Assembly (NCBI GenBank): GCA_036555725.1 | Contig: DATBKU010000057.1 | Span: 186,001 to 250,000 of the forward strand | DNA: 64,000 nucleotides | Direction: 5' to 3' | From: CALAED01 sp036555725 | GTDB lineage: Bacteria; Actinomycetota; Actinomycetes; Streptosporangiales; Streptosporangiaceae | In this document: positions 51,799-60,375 of the stretch, piece after piece | How positions within the stretch are numbered: the stretch's first letter is position 1 | Layout: every line of letters begins with the position of its first letter | Notes under the pieces: model-generated | Databases searched by the model: none | Told to the model about the DNA's origin: nothing | Seen by the model: only the letters and a program-made list of their open reading frames with translations | Position numbers and translations under genes: made by a program

Positions 51799-53406
51799 TC
51801 AGGTGGAGCCGGCCAGGTCGAGTTCCTTGACCTTGGGGTCGCCCTCGTCGGCCGTGTAGTCGTCGCCGATGGTGACGTCCTCGCCGTCGGGGGTCTTCAT
51901 GGCACGCAGGCCAAGTGTCACGAGGAAGGCCACCAGCAGGTTGACGGCGAGCGCGATGATGCCGACGTACACCGTGATCTTGGTGTCGAACCCGAGGTCG
52001 CTGAGCGGATACGCGGACCCGCCGAAGTGCTTGTGGTCGGTGGCCGGGTTCGGGATCCGATACAGCATCCACAGCCCGGCGGCCAGGCCGGCGATCAGCC
52101 CCGCGACCAGCCCGCCCCGGTGGAACCATCGGGTGACCAAGCCGAGGCCCACCGCCGGCAGGGTCTGCAGGATGATGACGCCACCGATGAGCTGCAGGTC
52201 GATGGAGAACTGCGGGTCGAGCAGGAGGATCACGACCACCGCGCCGATCTTGACGACGAGCGAGGCCAGCTTGCTCACCCTGGCCTCTTCGCTCTCGCCG
52301 GCGTTGCGGTTGATGTACTCCTTGTAGATGTTGCGGGTGAACAGGTTCGCCGCGGCGATCGACATGATCGCGGCCGGCACCAGCGCGCCGATTCCGATGG
52401 CCGCGTACGCGATGCCGGTGAACCAGTTCGGGAAGATGTGGTCGAACAGCAGCGGCACGATGGTGTTGGAGTCGGGCTTGCCGTCGGTCGAGATGGGCTT
52501 GACGCCCGCCGCGATCGCCATGAAGCCGAGCAGCGCGATCAGGCCGAGCAGCAGGCTGTAGGCGGGCAGCGCGGCCATGTTCCGCTTGATCACGTTGCGG
52601 TTCCGTGCGGCCAGCACGCCGGTCGCGCTGTGCGGGTAGAGGAACAGCGCCAGCGCCGAGCCGAATGCCAGCATCGCGTAATTGAGCTGGTTGTTGTGGT
52701 TGAGCAGCAGCCCGTCGGAGGGCAGCGGGCTCTTTTCGAACTTCGCCTGCCCGGCGTCGAAGATGTGCTGCCAGCCGCCCAGCTTGTGCGGAATGTAGAA
52801 GATGGCCACCAGGATCACGGCGTAGATCAGCGTGTCTTTGACGAACGCGATCAGCGCCGGCGCACGCAGCCCGGACTGGTAGGTGTACGCGGCCAGGATC
52901 GCGAACGCGATGATGAGCGGCCAGTGCCCGTTCACGCCCATCGCCTTGAGCGTCGCCTGGATGCCCACGAGCTGCAGCGCGATGTACGGCATGGTCGCGA
53001 CGATGCCGGTGATCGCGACGAGCAGCGCCAGCGTCGGCGACCCGAAGCGGCCGCGGACGAAGTCGGCCGGCGTCACGAACCCGTGCACGTGCGACACCGA
53101 CCAGAGCCGGATCACGACGAGGAAGATCAGCGGATAAGTGATGATCGTGTACGGCACGGCGAAGAACCCCGCGGCGCCGGCGCCGAAGACAAGCGCGGGC
53201 ACGGCCACGAAGGTGTACGCGGTGTAGAGGTCGCCGCCGATGAGGAACCATGTGATCCACGACCCGAAGTTGCGGCCGCCGAGCCCCCACTCGTCGAGGC
53301 TCGCCATCGACTCCGCCCGGCGCCACCGCGCCGCGACGAAGCCTATGCCGCTGACCAGGGCGAAGAGGATGACGAAGATGACGATTTCGGTGGTGTGACC
53401 GGACAT
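51799..53406 (-). CDS. Sodium:solute symporter, monocarboxylate permease MctP-type
   Basis: 535 aa, 13 or so transmembrane helices. SSS signatures: SWITWFLIGGDLYTAYTFVA, VHGFVTPADFVRGRFG, YIALQLVGIQATLKA and YAAIGIGALVPAAIMSIAAA (SSF-like). Imports short organic acids such as acetate, pyruvate or lactate with sodium or protons. It is preceded 6 bp upstream by a DUF3311 partner gene, the common pair for this subfamily. Confidence 0.92.
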   Translation of the reverse strand: MSGHTTEIVIFVILFALVSGIGFVAARWRRAESMASLDEWGLGGRNFGSWITWFLIGGDLYTAYTFVAVPALVFGAGAAGFFAVPYTIITYPLIFLVVIRLWSVSHVHGFVTPADFVRGRFGSPTLALLVAITGIVATMPYIALQLVGIQATLKAMGVNGHWPLIIAFAILAAYTYQSGLRAPALIAFVKDTLIYAVILVAIFYIPHKLGGWQHIFDAGQAKFEKSPLPSDGLLLNHNNQLNYAMLAFGSALALFLYPHSATGVLAARNRNVIKRNMAALPAYSLLLGLIALLGFMAIAAGVKPISTDGKPDSNTIVPLLFDHIFPNWFTGIAYAAIGIGALVPAAIMSIAAANLFTRNIYKEYINRNAGESEEARVSKLASLVVKIGAVVVILLLDPQFSIDLQLIGGVIILQTLPAVGLGLVTRWFHRGGLVAGLIAGLAAGLWMLYRIPNPATDHKHFGGSAYPLSDLGFDTKITVYVGIIALAVNLLVAFLVTLGLRAMKTPDGEDVTIGDDYTADEGDPKVKELDLAGST

Positions 53407-53412
53407 CGGCGC

Positions 53413-53649
53413 TCAGCCCTTCCTCTTCGTCATCGTGTAGACGATGGCCGTGGCGGCGACGCCGAGCGCGATGAGCGCCAGCTGGAACCAGTAGAAGAAC
53501 GGGATCCCGGCCAACCGTGGATCTTCGCGGTTGTACAGGAAGGTCAGTAGCGGTACGACCACAGCGACGGCGAGCAGCCAGTTCCACGGGCTGCGATCGC
53601 TCCGGCCGTTTTCCCGGCCGCGCTGGTCGGGGCGGATGTCCTGCGCCAA
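53413..53649 (-). CDS. DUF3311 small membrane protein (symporter partner)
   Basis: 78 aa from TTG 53649 (AAGGGAGG site). Two helices around PWNWLLAVAVVVPLLTFLYN and PFFYWFQLALIALGVAATAI; the RLAGIPFFYWFQL block is the DUF3311 core. Precedes MctP-type symporters in many genomes and is likely an accessory subunit. Confidence 0.9.
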   Translation of the reverse strand: MAQDIRPDQRGRENGRSDRSPWNWLLAVAVVVPLLTFLYNREDPRLAGIPFFYWFQLALIALGVAATAIVYTMTKRKG

Positions 53650-53868
53650 CGGTCCTCCCTTGTGAAGGCCCCCGTCTTGAATGGATCTATCGCTGCAGAA
53701 AGTGACGAAAGCCTAGTGGGGCTAAGATCACGGCCCGGTCGCGACTCCGGCACGACTCGGTGGATCGTTCCACCAGGTGAGACGCCGATCGTCGGATATA
53801 CCCCACTCTGGAACTTCCATGCTACGAAAATTGCATACCGTACATCACATACCGTACGCCTTTGCGGC
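53650..53868. other. Intergenic region upstream of DUF3311-mctP
   Basis: No gene supportable. Contains a direct repeat CATACCGTAC (53834-53843 and 53848-53857) spaced 14 bp, start to start, about 185-208 bp before the DUF3311 start: a possible regulator site for the symporter operon. Confidence 0.4.
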
Positions 53869-54531
53869 TCAGCCGCCGGTGATGTCGTTGGCGATGTCGT
53901 CAGCGATGTCGTCAGCGATGTCGCGCGCGCCGTATCCCTCGGGGGCGGGCACCTCGACGATCGGGTCGTCCCGGTCGTCGAACTCCACCCGCAGCGCCTT
54001 GGCCATTGTGGCGTGCATGTCGTACAGGCAGGTCGTGTAGGTCAGCTCGAGGATCTGCTCGTCGGCCAGGTGCGTCTTGAGGACGGCGAAGACCTCGTCG
54101 TGCACGCGCCCGCCGCCCAGCACGAGGGCGTCGGTATAGGCGAGCACCGCCCGCTCCAGCTCGTCGAAGCAGCCGGCGACCTCCCAGGACGCGACCGCCC
54201 GCACCTTCTCCTCCGGCACGCCGAGCGCCCGCATCTGCTTGCAGTGCTGGGAGTAGACGAACTGGCTGCCGCGCGCCCACCCGGCCCGGGTCTGGCCGAG
54301 CTCGCGCAGCAGCGGATCGAGCTTGACGTTGCGGTAGACGTTGAACCCCTGCACGCAGTGCTTGAAGATCGCCGGGTCGAGGGCGAAGACGGTCCACCAG
54401 TCGCCGGGTGAGCCGGTCGCCGTACCCGGCTGGGCCACCGGGTCGCGCTCCTCGCCGAACAGCCGGTCGTAGAAGAAGAGGATCAGCTTGTCGGTGGCCT
54501 CGGCGCGCGGCACCTGACGCAGTCTCGGCAT
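53869..54531 (-). CDS. Carboxymuconolactone decarboxylase/AhpD-like protein with C-terminal repeat
   Basis: 220 aa. The CMD/AhpD-like core (FVYSQHCKQMRALGVPEEKV and LDELERAVLAYTDALV-type helix) has one Cys with His nearby but not the CxxC of AhpD. The last ~15 residues are DIADDIADDIANDI, coded by a 12-bp tandem repeat at 53881-53928, so the tail is likely a recent expansion. It lies 6 bp from an upstream VOC gene on the same strand. Confidence 0.85.
   Translation of the reverse strand: MPRLRQVPRAEATDKLILFFYDRLFGEERDPVAQPGTATGSPGDWWTVFALDPAIFKHCVQGFNVYRNVKLDPLLRELGQTRAGWARGSQFVYSQHCKQMRALGVPEEKVRAVASWEVAGCFDELERAVLAYTDALVLGGGRVHDEVFAVLKTHLADEQILELTYTTCLYDMHATMAKALRVEFDDRDDPIVEVPAPEGYGARDIADDIADDIANDITGG
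53881..53928 (-). repeat. 12-bp tandem repeat at the 3' end of the CMD gene
   Basis: GATGTCGTTGGC, GATGTCGTCAGC, GATGTCGTCAGC and GATGTCGCGCGC follow each other on the + strand, coding the DIAD-type acidic repeat at the protein end. Confidence 0.85.
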
Positions 54532-54537
54532 CGCGCC

Positions 54538-55113
54538 TCAGACCGTACGGTCGGCGGAGGCCTGTGGTTTAAGTGAGCGCTGTGGCTCGTGCCGTACGTC
54601 GCCCGGGCCGCCCACCTCGCGCGTCCATGCGGCGAACTCGACGAGAATGCCGTCCGGGTCCTTGAAGTAGATCGACCGGACGAACACGCCGTCGTGCATC
54701 TTCTTGGCCACGCCGAATTCGGAGTCGTCGTGGTTGAGCAGCACGCCGACGTCGATGCCCTTGGCGATCAGCCGGTCGCGGTACTCCTCGATCTTCTCCG
54801 GCGGCACGTCGAAGGCGATGTGGTTCATCGAGCCGACCGCCGACAGCAGCTCGCCACGGTCGGGCAGGTTCTTCGGCGCGGAGACGCCGGGGATGCCGTC
54901 AGGTGCGTCGGGGAACCAGAAGAAGGCCAGCGCGTTGCCGCCGCCGCAGTCGAAGAAGAAGTGCTGGCCCCAGCCCATCGGCAGCTCGATCGTCTTGATC
55001 AGCGGCATGCCGAGCACGCCCTGATAGAAGTCGACGGTCTGCTTCATGTCGGAGCACACCAGCGCCAGGTGATTGACCCCGCGCAGCTCGAACTCGGGAT
55101 TGACGCGCGCCAC
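54538..55113 (-). CDS. VOC-family protein (extradiol dioxygenase-like)
   Basis: 191 aa from GTG 55113 (GGGAGGTCA site). Two-half VOC pattern: RGVNHLALVCSDMKQTVDFY, VGSMNHIAFDVPPEKIEEYR, and YFKDPDGILVEFAAW with the metal Glu; GWGQHFFFDCGGGNALAFFW lies between. Likely a type I extradiol-like or lactoyl-type enzyme. Forms an operon with the CMD gene. Confidence 0.9.
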   Translation of the reverse strand: MARVNPEFELRGVNHLALVCSDMKQTVDFYQGVLGMPLIKTIELPMGWGQHFFFDCGGGNALAFFWFPDAPDGIPGVSAPKNLPDRGELLSAVGSMNHIAFDVPPEKIEEYRDRLIAKGIDVGVLLNHDDSEFGVAKKMHDGVFVRSIYFKDPDGILVEFAAWTREVGGPGDVRHEPQRSLKPQASADRTV

Positions 55114-55250
55114 GGCTGACCTCCCGCCGCGTAGAACACCGAGGGTAAGTGATCCCTTGCATGCTCATCTTGGCAGGGTTTGCGCCTGAGATGAACCCCG
55201 GGCGGACGAGGTTCGGGCGGGGTGGCGCCGATAGCGGCCACGTCAGATGC

Positions 55251-55280
55251 TTGGCCGCGGCCGGATACGCCCGGTAATCT
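55251..55280 (+). promoter_or_regulatory. Candidate trp operon promoter
   Basis: TTGGCC (55251-55256), 18-nt spacer, TAATCT (55275-55280). Transcription would begin about 55287-55290, at the leader ATG, consistent with a leaderless leader peptide that has no ribosome site. Confidence 0.55.
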
Positions 55281-55289
55281 CTTCGCATC

Positions 55290-55328
55290 ATGCAGACGCA
55301 CGCGATCCAGTGGTGGTGGCGCCGCTAA
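55290..55328 (+). CDS. trpL: Trp leader peptide
   Basis: 12 residues, MQTHAIQWWWRR, stop TAA, with three consecutive TGG codons. It sits between a promoter-like sequence and an intrinsic terminator upstream of the anthranilate synthase gene. Ribosome stalling at Trp codons during Trp shortage should favour the antiterminator. Confidence 0.92.
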   Translation: MQTHAIQWWWRR

Positions 55329-55364
55329 GGCGGTGCCCGTTCGTGCGCATACGAGCAGTCAAGG

Positions 55365-55396
55365 CGACCGCCCTCACCCGGCGGTCGTTTCTGTTT
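55365..55396 (+). terminator. trp attenuator terminator
   Basis: Perfect stem CGACCGCC/GGCGGTCG (55365-55372 and 55380-55387), 7-nt loop, then TTTCTGTTT. It lies 42 bp before the TrpEG start. The right arm complements GCGCCGC...GGCGG sequences around the leader stop, which could form the competing antiterminator (inference). Confidence 0.88.
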
Positions 55397-55437
55397 CCAG
55401 CCGGGACGAGGGCCCCGAGAACGAGGGGCGACCCGCA

Positions 55438-57579
55438 GTGGACCAAGAGACGGTGGAGACCACCGAGTATGTGACGGCCGGGGGCGTACGGGTGATCCGC
55501 ACCGCCGTACCAGTGGACTCCGCGCACAAGTCGGAGGTGATGGACGGCCTCGTCGCGGCCGTCGGCCTCCGGCGTGGCGCGGTGCTGGCCTCCGGCATGG
55601 AGTACCCGGGCCGGTACAGCCGCTGGCACATGGGCTACGTCGACCCGTGCCTGGAGATCGTCGCCCGCGGCCGGCGGCTCGCCGTCCGCCCGCTGAACGA
55701 GCGCGGCCAGGTCCTGCTGCCCGCGATCGCCCCGGTGGTGCGCGCCGCCGGCGAGGTGATCGCGGACGACCCCGGTCTCCTGGAGGTTTTCGTACCGCAG
55801 ACCGAGGAGTTCTTCACCGAGGAGGAGCGCAGCCGGCAGCCGACCGTGTTCACCGCGCTGCGCGCCATCGGGGAACTGTTCCGCGGCGACGACCCGCACC
55901 TCGGGCTGTACGGGGCGTTCGGCTACGACCTGTCGCTGCAGTTCGAGCCGCTCCGCCTGAGCCACGAGCGCTCGGACGACCAACGCGACCTCGTCCTGCA
56001 CCTGGCCGACGACCTCGTCGTCGTCGACCGTAAGCGCGAGACCTCGCACCGGATGTCGTACGACTTCCTCGTCGGCGACCGGAGCACCGAGGGCCTGCCG
56101 CGGGCCACCGAGCCCACACCGGCGCCGACCGCGCGGGAACTGCCGCCGCAGCCGGTGCCCGGGGCGTACGCCCAGGTGGTTCGGGACGCCAAGGAGAAGT
56201 TCATCCGCGGCGACCTGTTCGAGGTGACCCCGGGCCACGTGATGTACGGCCGGTGCGACTCGCCGTCGGCGTTCTTCGAACGGCTGCGGGAGACCAATCC
56301 GGCGCCGTACGAGTTCATGTTCAACCTGGGCGACGGCGAGTACCTCGTGGGCGCGTCGCCGGAGATGTTCGTCCGGGTGACCGGCGACCGGGTGGAGACC
56401 TGTCCCATCGCCGGGACGATCAAGCGCGGCGGCGACGCGCTCGAGGACGCCGAGCAGATCCGCACTATTTTGAGCTCGCGCAAGGACGAGTCCGAGCTCA
56501 CCATGTGCACGGACGTCGACCGCAACGACAAGTCCCGGATCTGCGTGCCCGGCACGGTCAAGGTGCTGGGCCGCCGGCAGATCGAGATGTACTCACGGCT
56601 GATCCACACCGTCGACCACATCGAGGGCCGGCTGCGGCCCGGCTTTGACGCCTACGACGCGTTCCTCACCCACATGTGGGCGGTGACCGTCACCGGGGCG
56701 CCCAAGACGTGGGCGATGCAGTTCATCGAGGACCACGAGGACGCGCCGCGGCGCTGGTACGGCGGGGCCGTGGGCTTCGTCGGTTTCGACGGCTCGATGA
56801 ACACCGGGCTCACGCTGCGGACGGCGCAGATCAAGGACGGTGTCGCGGCGGTGCGCGCGGGCGCCACGCTGCTGTACGACTCCGACCCCGACGCCGAGGA
56901 GCGCGAGACCCACCTCAAGGCCCGGGCCCTGCTGGAGGCGCTCGCGGGCCCGTCCGACGCCGCGGCAACCGACCCGGACGCGGCCGAGCAGGCCGGGGCC
57001 GACCTCACGATACTGCTCGTCGACCACGAGGACTCCTTCGTCAACACGCTCGCCGACTACTTCCGGCAGCAGGGCGCGTCCGTGACCACGCTGCGGTATG
57101 GCTTCCCCGAGACGATGCTCGACGACATCGGCCCCGACCTCGTCGTCCTGTCACCGGGACCCGGCCGGCCGGCCGACTTCGACACGGCGGCCCTGCTCAC
57201 CGCCCTGGAGGCGCGACGGCTGCCGACGTTCGGGGTGTGCCTCGGGCTGCAGGCGATGGTCGAGCACGCGGGCGGCGAGCTGGCGCTGCTGCCGGAGCCG
57301 GCGCACGGCAAGCCGGGGCAGGTCAAGGTGTCGGGCGGCGACCTGTTCTCTGGACTGCCGGACGAGTTCACCGCGGCGCGCTACCACTCCCTGCACGCCA
57401 CCCCGGACCAGGTGCGCGGCTACAAAATCACCGCGATGCTCGGCGACGTCGTCATGGCCATCGAGGATTCGGCGAACAGGCGGTGGGCCGTCCAGTTCCA
57501 CCCCGAGTCGATCCTCACCGCGGCGGGCCGGTCCGGCCACCAGATCATCTCCAACGTCCTCCGTCACTGCCGCTCCTGA
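55438..57579 (+). CDS. trpEG: Fused anthranilate synthase TrpE-TrpG
   Basis: 713 aa from GTG 55438 (GAGGGG site). Residues ~1-510 form component I (chorismate-binding): PGHVMYGRCDSPSAFFERLR, CPIAGTIKRGGDALEDAEQI, DVDRNDKSRICVPGTVKV, TVTGAPKTWAMQFIEDHE. After an Ala/Asp linker the glutaminase component II runs to the end: LVDHEDSFVNTLADYF, VVLSPGPGRPADFD, catalytic Cys in TFGVCLGLQAMVEHAG and FHPES near the end. This single-chain type is also found in Rhizobium and several actinomycetes. First enzyme of tryptophan synthesis, controlled by the upstream attenuator; no other trp genes are in the window, so it may also feed a specialised pathway. Confidence 0.93.
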   Translation: MDQETVETTEYVTAGGVRVIRTAVPVDSAHKSEVMDGLVAAVGLRRGAVLASGMEYPGRYSRWHMGYVDPCLEIVARGRRLAVRPLNERGQVLLPAIAPVVRAAGEVIADDPGLLEVFVPQTEEFFTEEERSRQPTVFTALRAIGELFRGDDPHLGLYGAFGYDLSLQFEPLRLSHERSDDQRDLVLHLADDLVVVDRKRETSHRMSYDFLVGDRSTEGLPRATEPTPAPTARELPPQPVPGAYAQVVRDAKEKFIRGDLFEVTPGHVMYGRCDSPSAFFERLRETNPAPYEFMFNLGDGEYLVGASPEMFVRVTGDRVETCPIAGTIKRGGDALEDAEQIRTILSSRKDESELTMCTDVDRNDKSRICVPGTVKVLGRRQIEMYSRLIHTVDHIEGRLRPGFDAYDAFLTHMWAVTVTGAPKTWAMQFIEDHEDAPRRWYGGAVGFVGFDGSMNTGLTLRTAQIKDGVAAVRAGATLLYDSDPDAEERETHLKARALLEALAGPSDAAATDPDAAEQAGADLTILLVDHEDSFVNTLADYFRQQGASVTTLRYGFPETMLDDIGPDLVVLSPGPGRPADFDTAALLTALEARRLPTFGVCLGLQAMVEHAGGELALLPEPAHGKPGQVKVSGGDLFSGLPDEFTAARYHSLHATPDQVRGYKITAMLGDVVMAIEDSANRRWAVQFHPESILTAAGRSGHQIISNVLRHCRS

Positions 57580-57646
57580 CCGGAGGCCGCCGCGTGGTCA
57601 TGCCGGAGAACTCCGCTCCGGCGTGATCAGGCTCCGGCGCGGCCGG

Positions 57647-58630
57647 CTATGGGAGCCGGTGGAGGAGGTCCCATTCGTTTTCGGCGACGCGGCGGCCGAT
57701 GGCGGCGAGTTCGACGGAGCGCTCGCCGCCGATCAGGTGGCGCTCGGCCTGCAGGCCGCACATCACGGCCCACTTGAAGATGCCGAAGGTCTCCCACCAG
57801 CGCAGGGCGGCCCGGTCGACCGGGCCGCCGCCCGCCTTCTCGTAGGCCGCGACGAGGTCGTCGTACGAGCCGAAGCCGCCGACCGGGAGCGGCGAGCCGA
57901 ACCGCCAGGCCTTGACGCACAGCCAGCCGAGATCCTCGAGCGGATCGCCGAGGTGCGCGAGCTCCCAGTCGAGCACGGCGCGCACGCCGCCGGGGCCGAC
58001 GATGAGGTTGCCGTTCCGGAAGTCGCCGTGCACGACGGCTCGGGGACCGGCGGGCGGCCGGTCGCGCAGCAGCCGGCGCAGCGCGAACTCCAGCGCCGGG
58101 TGCGGCTCCCCCAGCGTGTCGAGCACGGCGCGCCAGGACGCCACCGGGTCCGACGCGTCGAGGCCGGGCACATCGTCCGGCGTGATCCGGTGGATCGCCG
58201 CGAGGATCTCCCCGCACTGCGCCGCCAGCCGCGGCCGTACGTCCGCCAGCTCGGGCGAGCGCAGCACGCGGCGCGGGATGGTCTCGCCGTCGACCCGCTC
58301 CATCACGACGTACTCGGCGCCGAGCGGGCCGTCCGCACCGCCGTCGGCGATGACCGCGGGCGTGGGCACGCCGGCCGCGGCGGCCGCCCGCATCAGCGCC
58401 GCCTCCTGGGTCAGCCCCACCCCGGCCCGCTGCGTCGCGCCGGGCGGCGTCATGCGCAGGATCAGCGGCCGCGTCTCCCCCGCGAACTGGGCGTCGAACG
58501 CACACGTCACGCGGGAGGCGCCGCCGCTGTCGCGGCGCAGGTTCGCCACCGTGACGGCCGGGCCGTACTGCGCGGCCAGCACCGAAACAAGCGGTTGTGT
58601 CAGCTCCTGGGTCAGTCCCGCGACATCCAC
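57647..58630 (-). CDS. Aminoglycoside-phosphotransferase-like kinase (ACAD10/APH family)
   Basis: 327 aa from GTG 58630 (GGAGGG site), overlapping the tetR 3' end by 19 bp. Kinase-like catalytic loop VVHGDFRNGNLIV and metal loop VLDWELAHLGDP are intact; DSGGASRVTCAFD resembles the nucleotide-binding start. The subgroup found with acyl-CoA dehydrogenases is thought to phosphorylate hydroxyacyl intermediates. Coupled to the TetR gene and near an acyl-CoA ligase/dehydrogenase pair. Confidence 0.88.
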   Translation of the reverse strand: MDVAGLTQELTQPLVSVLAAQYGPAVTVANLRRDSGGASRVTCAFDAQFAGETRPLILRMTPPGATQRAGVGLTQEAALMRAAAAAGVPTPAVIADGGADGPLGAEYVVMERVDGETIPRRVLRSPELADVRPRLAAQCGEILAAIHRITPDDVPGLDASDPVASWRAVLDTLGEPHPALEFALRRLLRDRPPAGPRAVVHGDFRNGNLIVGPGGVRAVLDWELAHLGDPLEDLGWLCVKAWRFGSPLPVGGFGSYDDLVAAYEKAGGGPVDRAALRWWETFGIFKWAVMCGLQAERHLIGGERSVELAAIGRRVAENEWDLLHRLP

Positions 58631-59271
58631 AGCCCGGTCCCTCCGTCCGGCACGGGCGGGCGGCCCGCCGCGGCGGCGGGCAGGCCGTCGAGGATGAGGT
58701 CGACCAGGCTGGTCACGATCGTCTCGCGGGGCACCTCGGGGTGGTCGAGCCACCAGTCGCCCGCGGTGTGCACCATGCCGACGACGGCGTGCCCCCAGAT
58801 GTACGCGCGGGTCTGGTCGGTGAACCTGCGCTCGGCGCTCATCACGTCGGCGATCTCGCGGCTCACCTCGCGGATCACCGTGCTGACCGCGCTGTGCGTG
58901 GCCTGATCCTCGGCGCTCGCCCGGTGCATGAGGAACCGGTAGAGGCCGAGGTTGGCCGAGATGGACGACAGGTAGATGTCGATGGTCGCCCGGGTGCGTT
59001 CGCGTATGTCGCCGGGGCGCAGGAACTCGGCCCGTACGTCGTCGATCAGCCGGCGGATGTGGCGGTCGGCCAGCGCCTGGTAGAGCCCGCTCTTGTCGCC
59101 GAAGTGCCGGTAGAGGATCGGCTTGCTGATGCCGGCCTCGGCCGCGATCGACGCCATCGACGCCTCCGGCCCGTCGCGCTGGATGACGCGATCGGCGGCC
59201 TCGAGCAACGCCCGCCGACGGTGCGGGTCGCGCCGCGAACCCGCTCCGGCCCTGGTCGGCACGCTGGTCAC
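58612..59271 (-). CDS. TetR-family regulator of the acyl-CoA-type cluster
   Basis: 219 aa from GTG 59271 (a start at 59316 would add 15 residues and overlap gpsA by 4 bp; no strong ribosome site for either). HTH: RRRALLEAADRVIQRDGPEA, SMASIAAEAGISKPILYRHF, GDKSGLYQALADRHI. The C-terminal domain is of the FadR/TetR_C type. Probably controls the kinase gene and neighbouring acyl-CoA genes. Confidence 0.87.
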   Translation of the reverse strand: MTSVPTRAGAGSRRDPHRRRALLEAADRVIQRDGPEASMASIAAEAGISKPILYRHFGDKSGLYQALADRHIRRLIDDVRAEFLRPGDIRERTRATIDIYLSSISANLGLYRFLMHRASAEDQATHSAVSTVIREVSREIADVMSAERRFTDQTRAYIWGHAVVGMVHTAGDWWLDHPEVPRETIVTSLVDLILDGLPAAAAGRPPVPDGGTGLWMSRD

Positions 59272-59312
59272 GGGATCATCGTACGGTGGCCGGTGGCCAA
59301 GCAGGCGCGCGG

Positions 59313-60308
59313 TCACCAGGGGTCGGCCTCGCGGCGCGCCGGATTGTGCCGCAGTCCGGCGTACGCGTCGAACGCGGTGATCTCCCCGGTGACCACCTTG
59401 TGGACGGTACGGCAGATCGGCATCGCCAGCTCATGCCGGTCGGCCAGCTGCACGGCGACGGCGGCCGTCTTGACGCCCTCGGCCACCATGGTCATCTCGT
59501 GCAGGATGTCCTCGATCTTGCGGCCTTTGCCGAGCTGCTCCCCCACATACCGGTTGCGGCTCTGCGGGCTGATGCAGGTGGCGACGAGGTCGCCCATGCC
59601 GGTGAGCCCGGCGAAGGTGCCCGGCTCGCCGCCGACGGCGACGCCCAGCCGGGTGAGCTCGGCCAGCCCGCGGCTGATGACGGCGGCCCGGGTGTTGTCG
59701 CCCACCCCCAGCCCTTCGGCCATGCCGGCGGCGATCGCGATCACGTTCTTGAGCGCGCCGCCGAGCTCGCAGCCGACCAGGTCGGTGTTGGTGTACACGC
59801 GGAGCAGGCCGCGCCGGAGGATCTTCTGCAGCTGCCTGGCCACCTCGTGGTCCTCGGTCGCGATCACGGTCGCCGCGGCCTTGCCCGCCATGATCTCCTT
59901 GGCCAGGTTGGGACCGGTGAGGGCGGCGGCCGGGTGTCCGGGCAGCACCTCCTCGATCACCTGCGTCATCCGGAACAGCGACTCGCGCTCGAGTCCCTTG
60001 GCCAGGCTCACGGCCGGGATCCACGGGTGGATGTGCGGCGCGGCCTCCTGCAGGACGCTGCGGAAGGCGTGCGATGGGACCCCGGCGATCAGCAGCTGCG
60101 CCGTGCCCGCCGCCTCGGCGAGGTCGGCGGTCGCGTGCAGCTCTCGCGGCAGCGGGAAGCCGGCGAGGTACGCATCGTTGGTGTGCCGGTCGCGGATCTC
60201 CTCGGCGAGGTCGGGGCGGCGCACCCAGATGGTCGTCTCGTGGTACTTCGACACCAGCGATGCCACCGCGGTCCCCCACGAACCGCCACCCAGCACAGTC
60301 ACCCGCAT
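59313..60308 (-). CDS. gpsA: Glycerol-3-phosphate dehydrogenase (NAD(P)+)
   Basis: 331 aa. N-terminal dinucleotide site VTVLGGGSWGTAVASLVS (GxGxxG at 7-12), LIAGVPSHAFRSVL, AALTGPNLAKEI, the catalytic Lys region GCELGGALKNVIAIAAGMAE and GLTGMGDLVATCISPQSRN. Makes sn-glycerol-3-phosphate for phospholipids. The 3' end lies next to tetR on the same strand. Confidence 0.95.
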   Translation of the reverse strand: MRVTVLGGGSWGTAVASLVSKYHETTIWVRRPDLAEEIRDRHTNDAYLAGFPLPRELHATADLAEAAGTAQLLIAGVPSHAFRSVLQEAAPHIHPWIPAVSLAKGLERESLFRMTQVIEEVLPGHPAAALTGPNLAKEIMAGKAAATVIATEDHEVARQLQKILRRGLLRVYTNTDLVGCELGGALKNVIAIAAGMAEGLGVGDNTRAAVISRGLAELTRLGVAVGGEPGTFAGLTGMGDLVATCISPQSRNRYVGEQLGKGRKIEDILHEMTMVAEGVKTAAVAVQLADRHELAMPICRTVHKVVTGEITAFDAYAGLRHNPARREADPW

Positions 60309-60375
60309 GATTGAGAACCCCGCTGTGTCTATCTAGTTGATCTAGAGGCGTTGGCCTGCTTCCGGTCACCCCACG

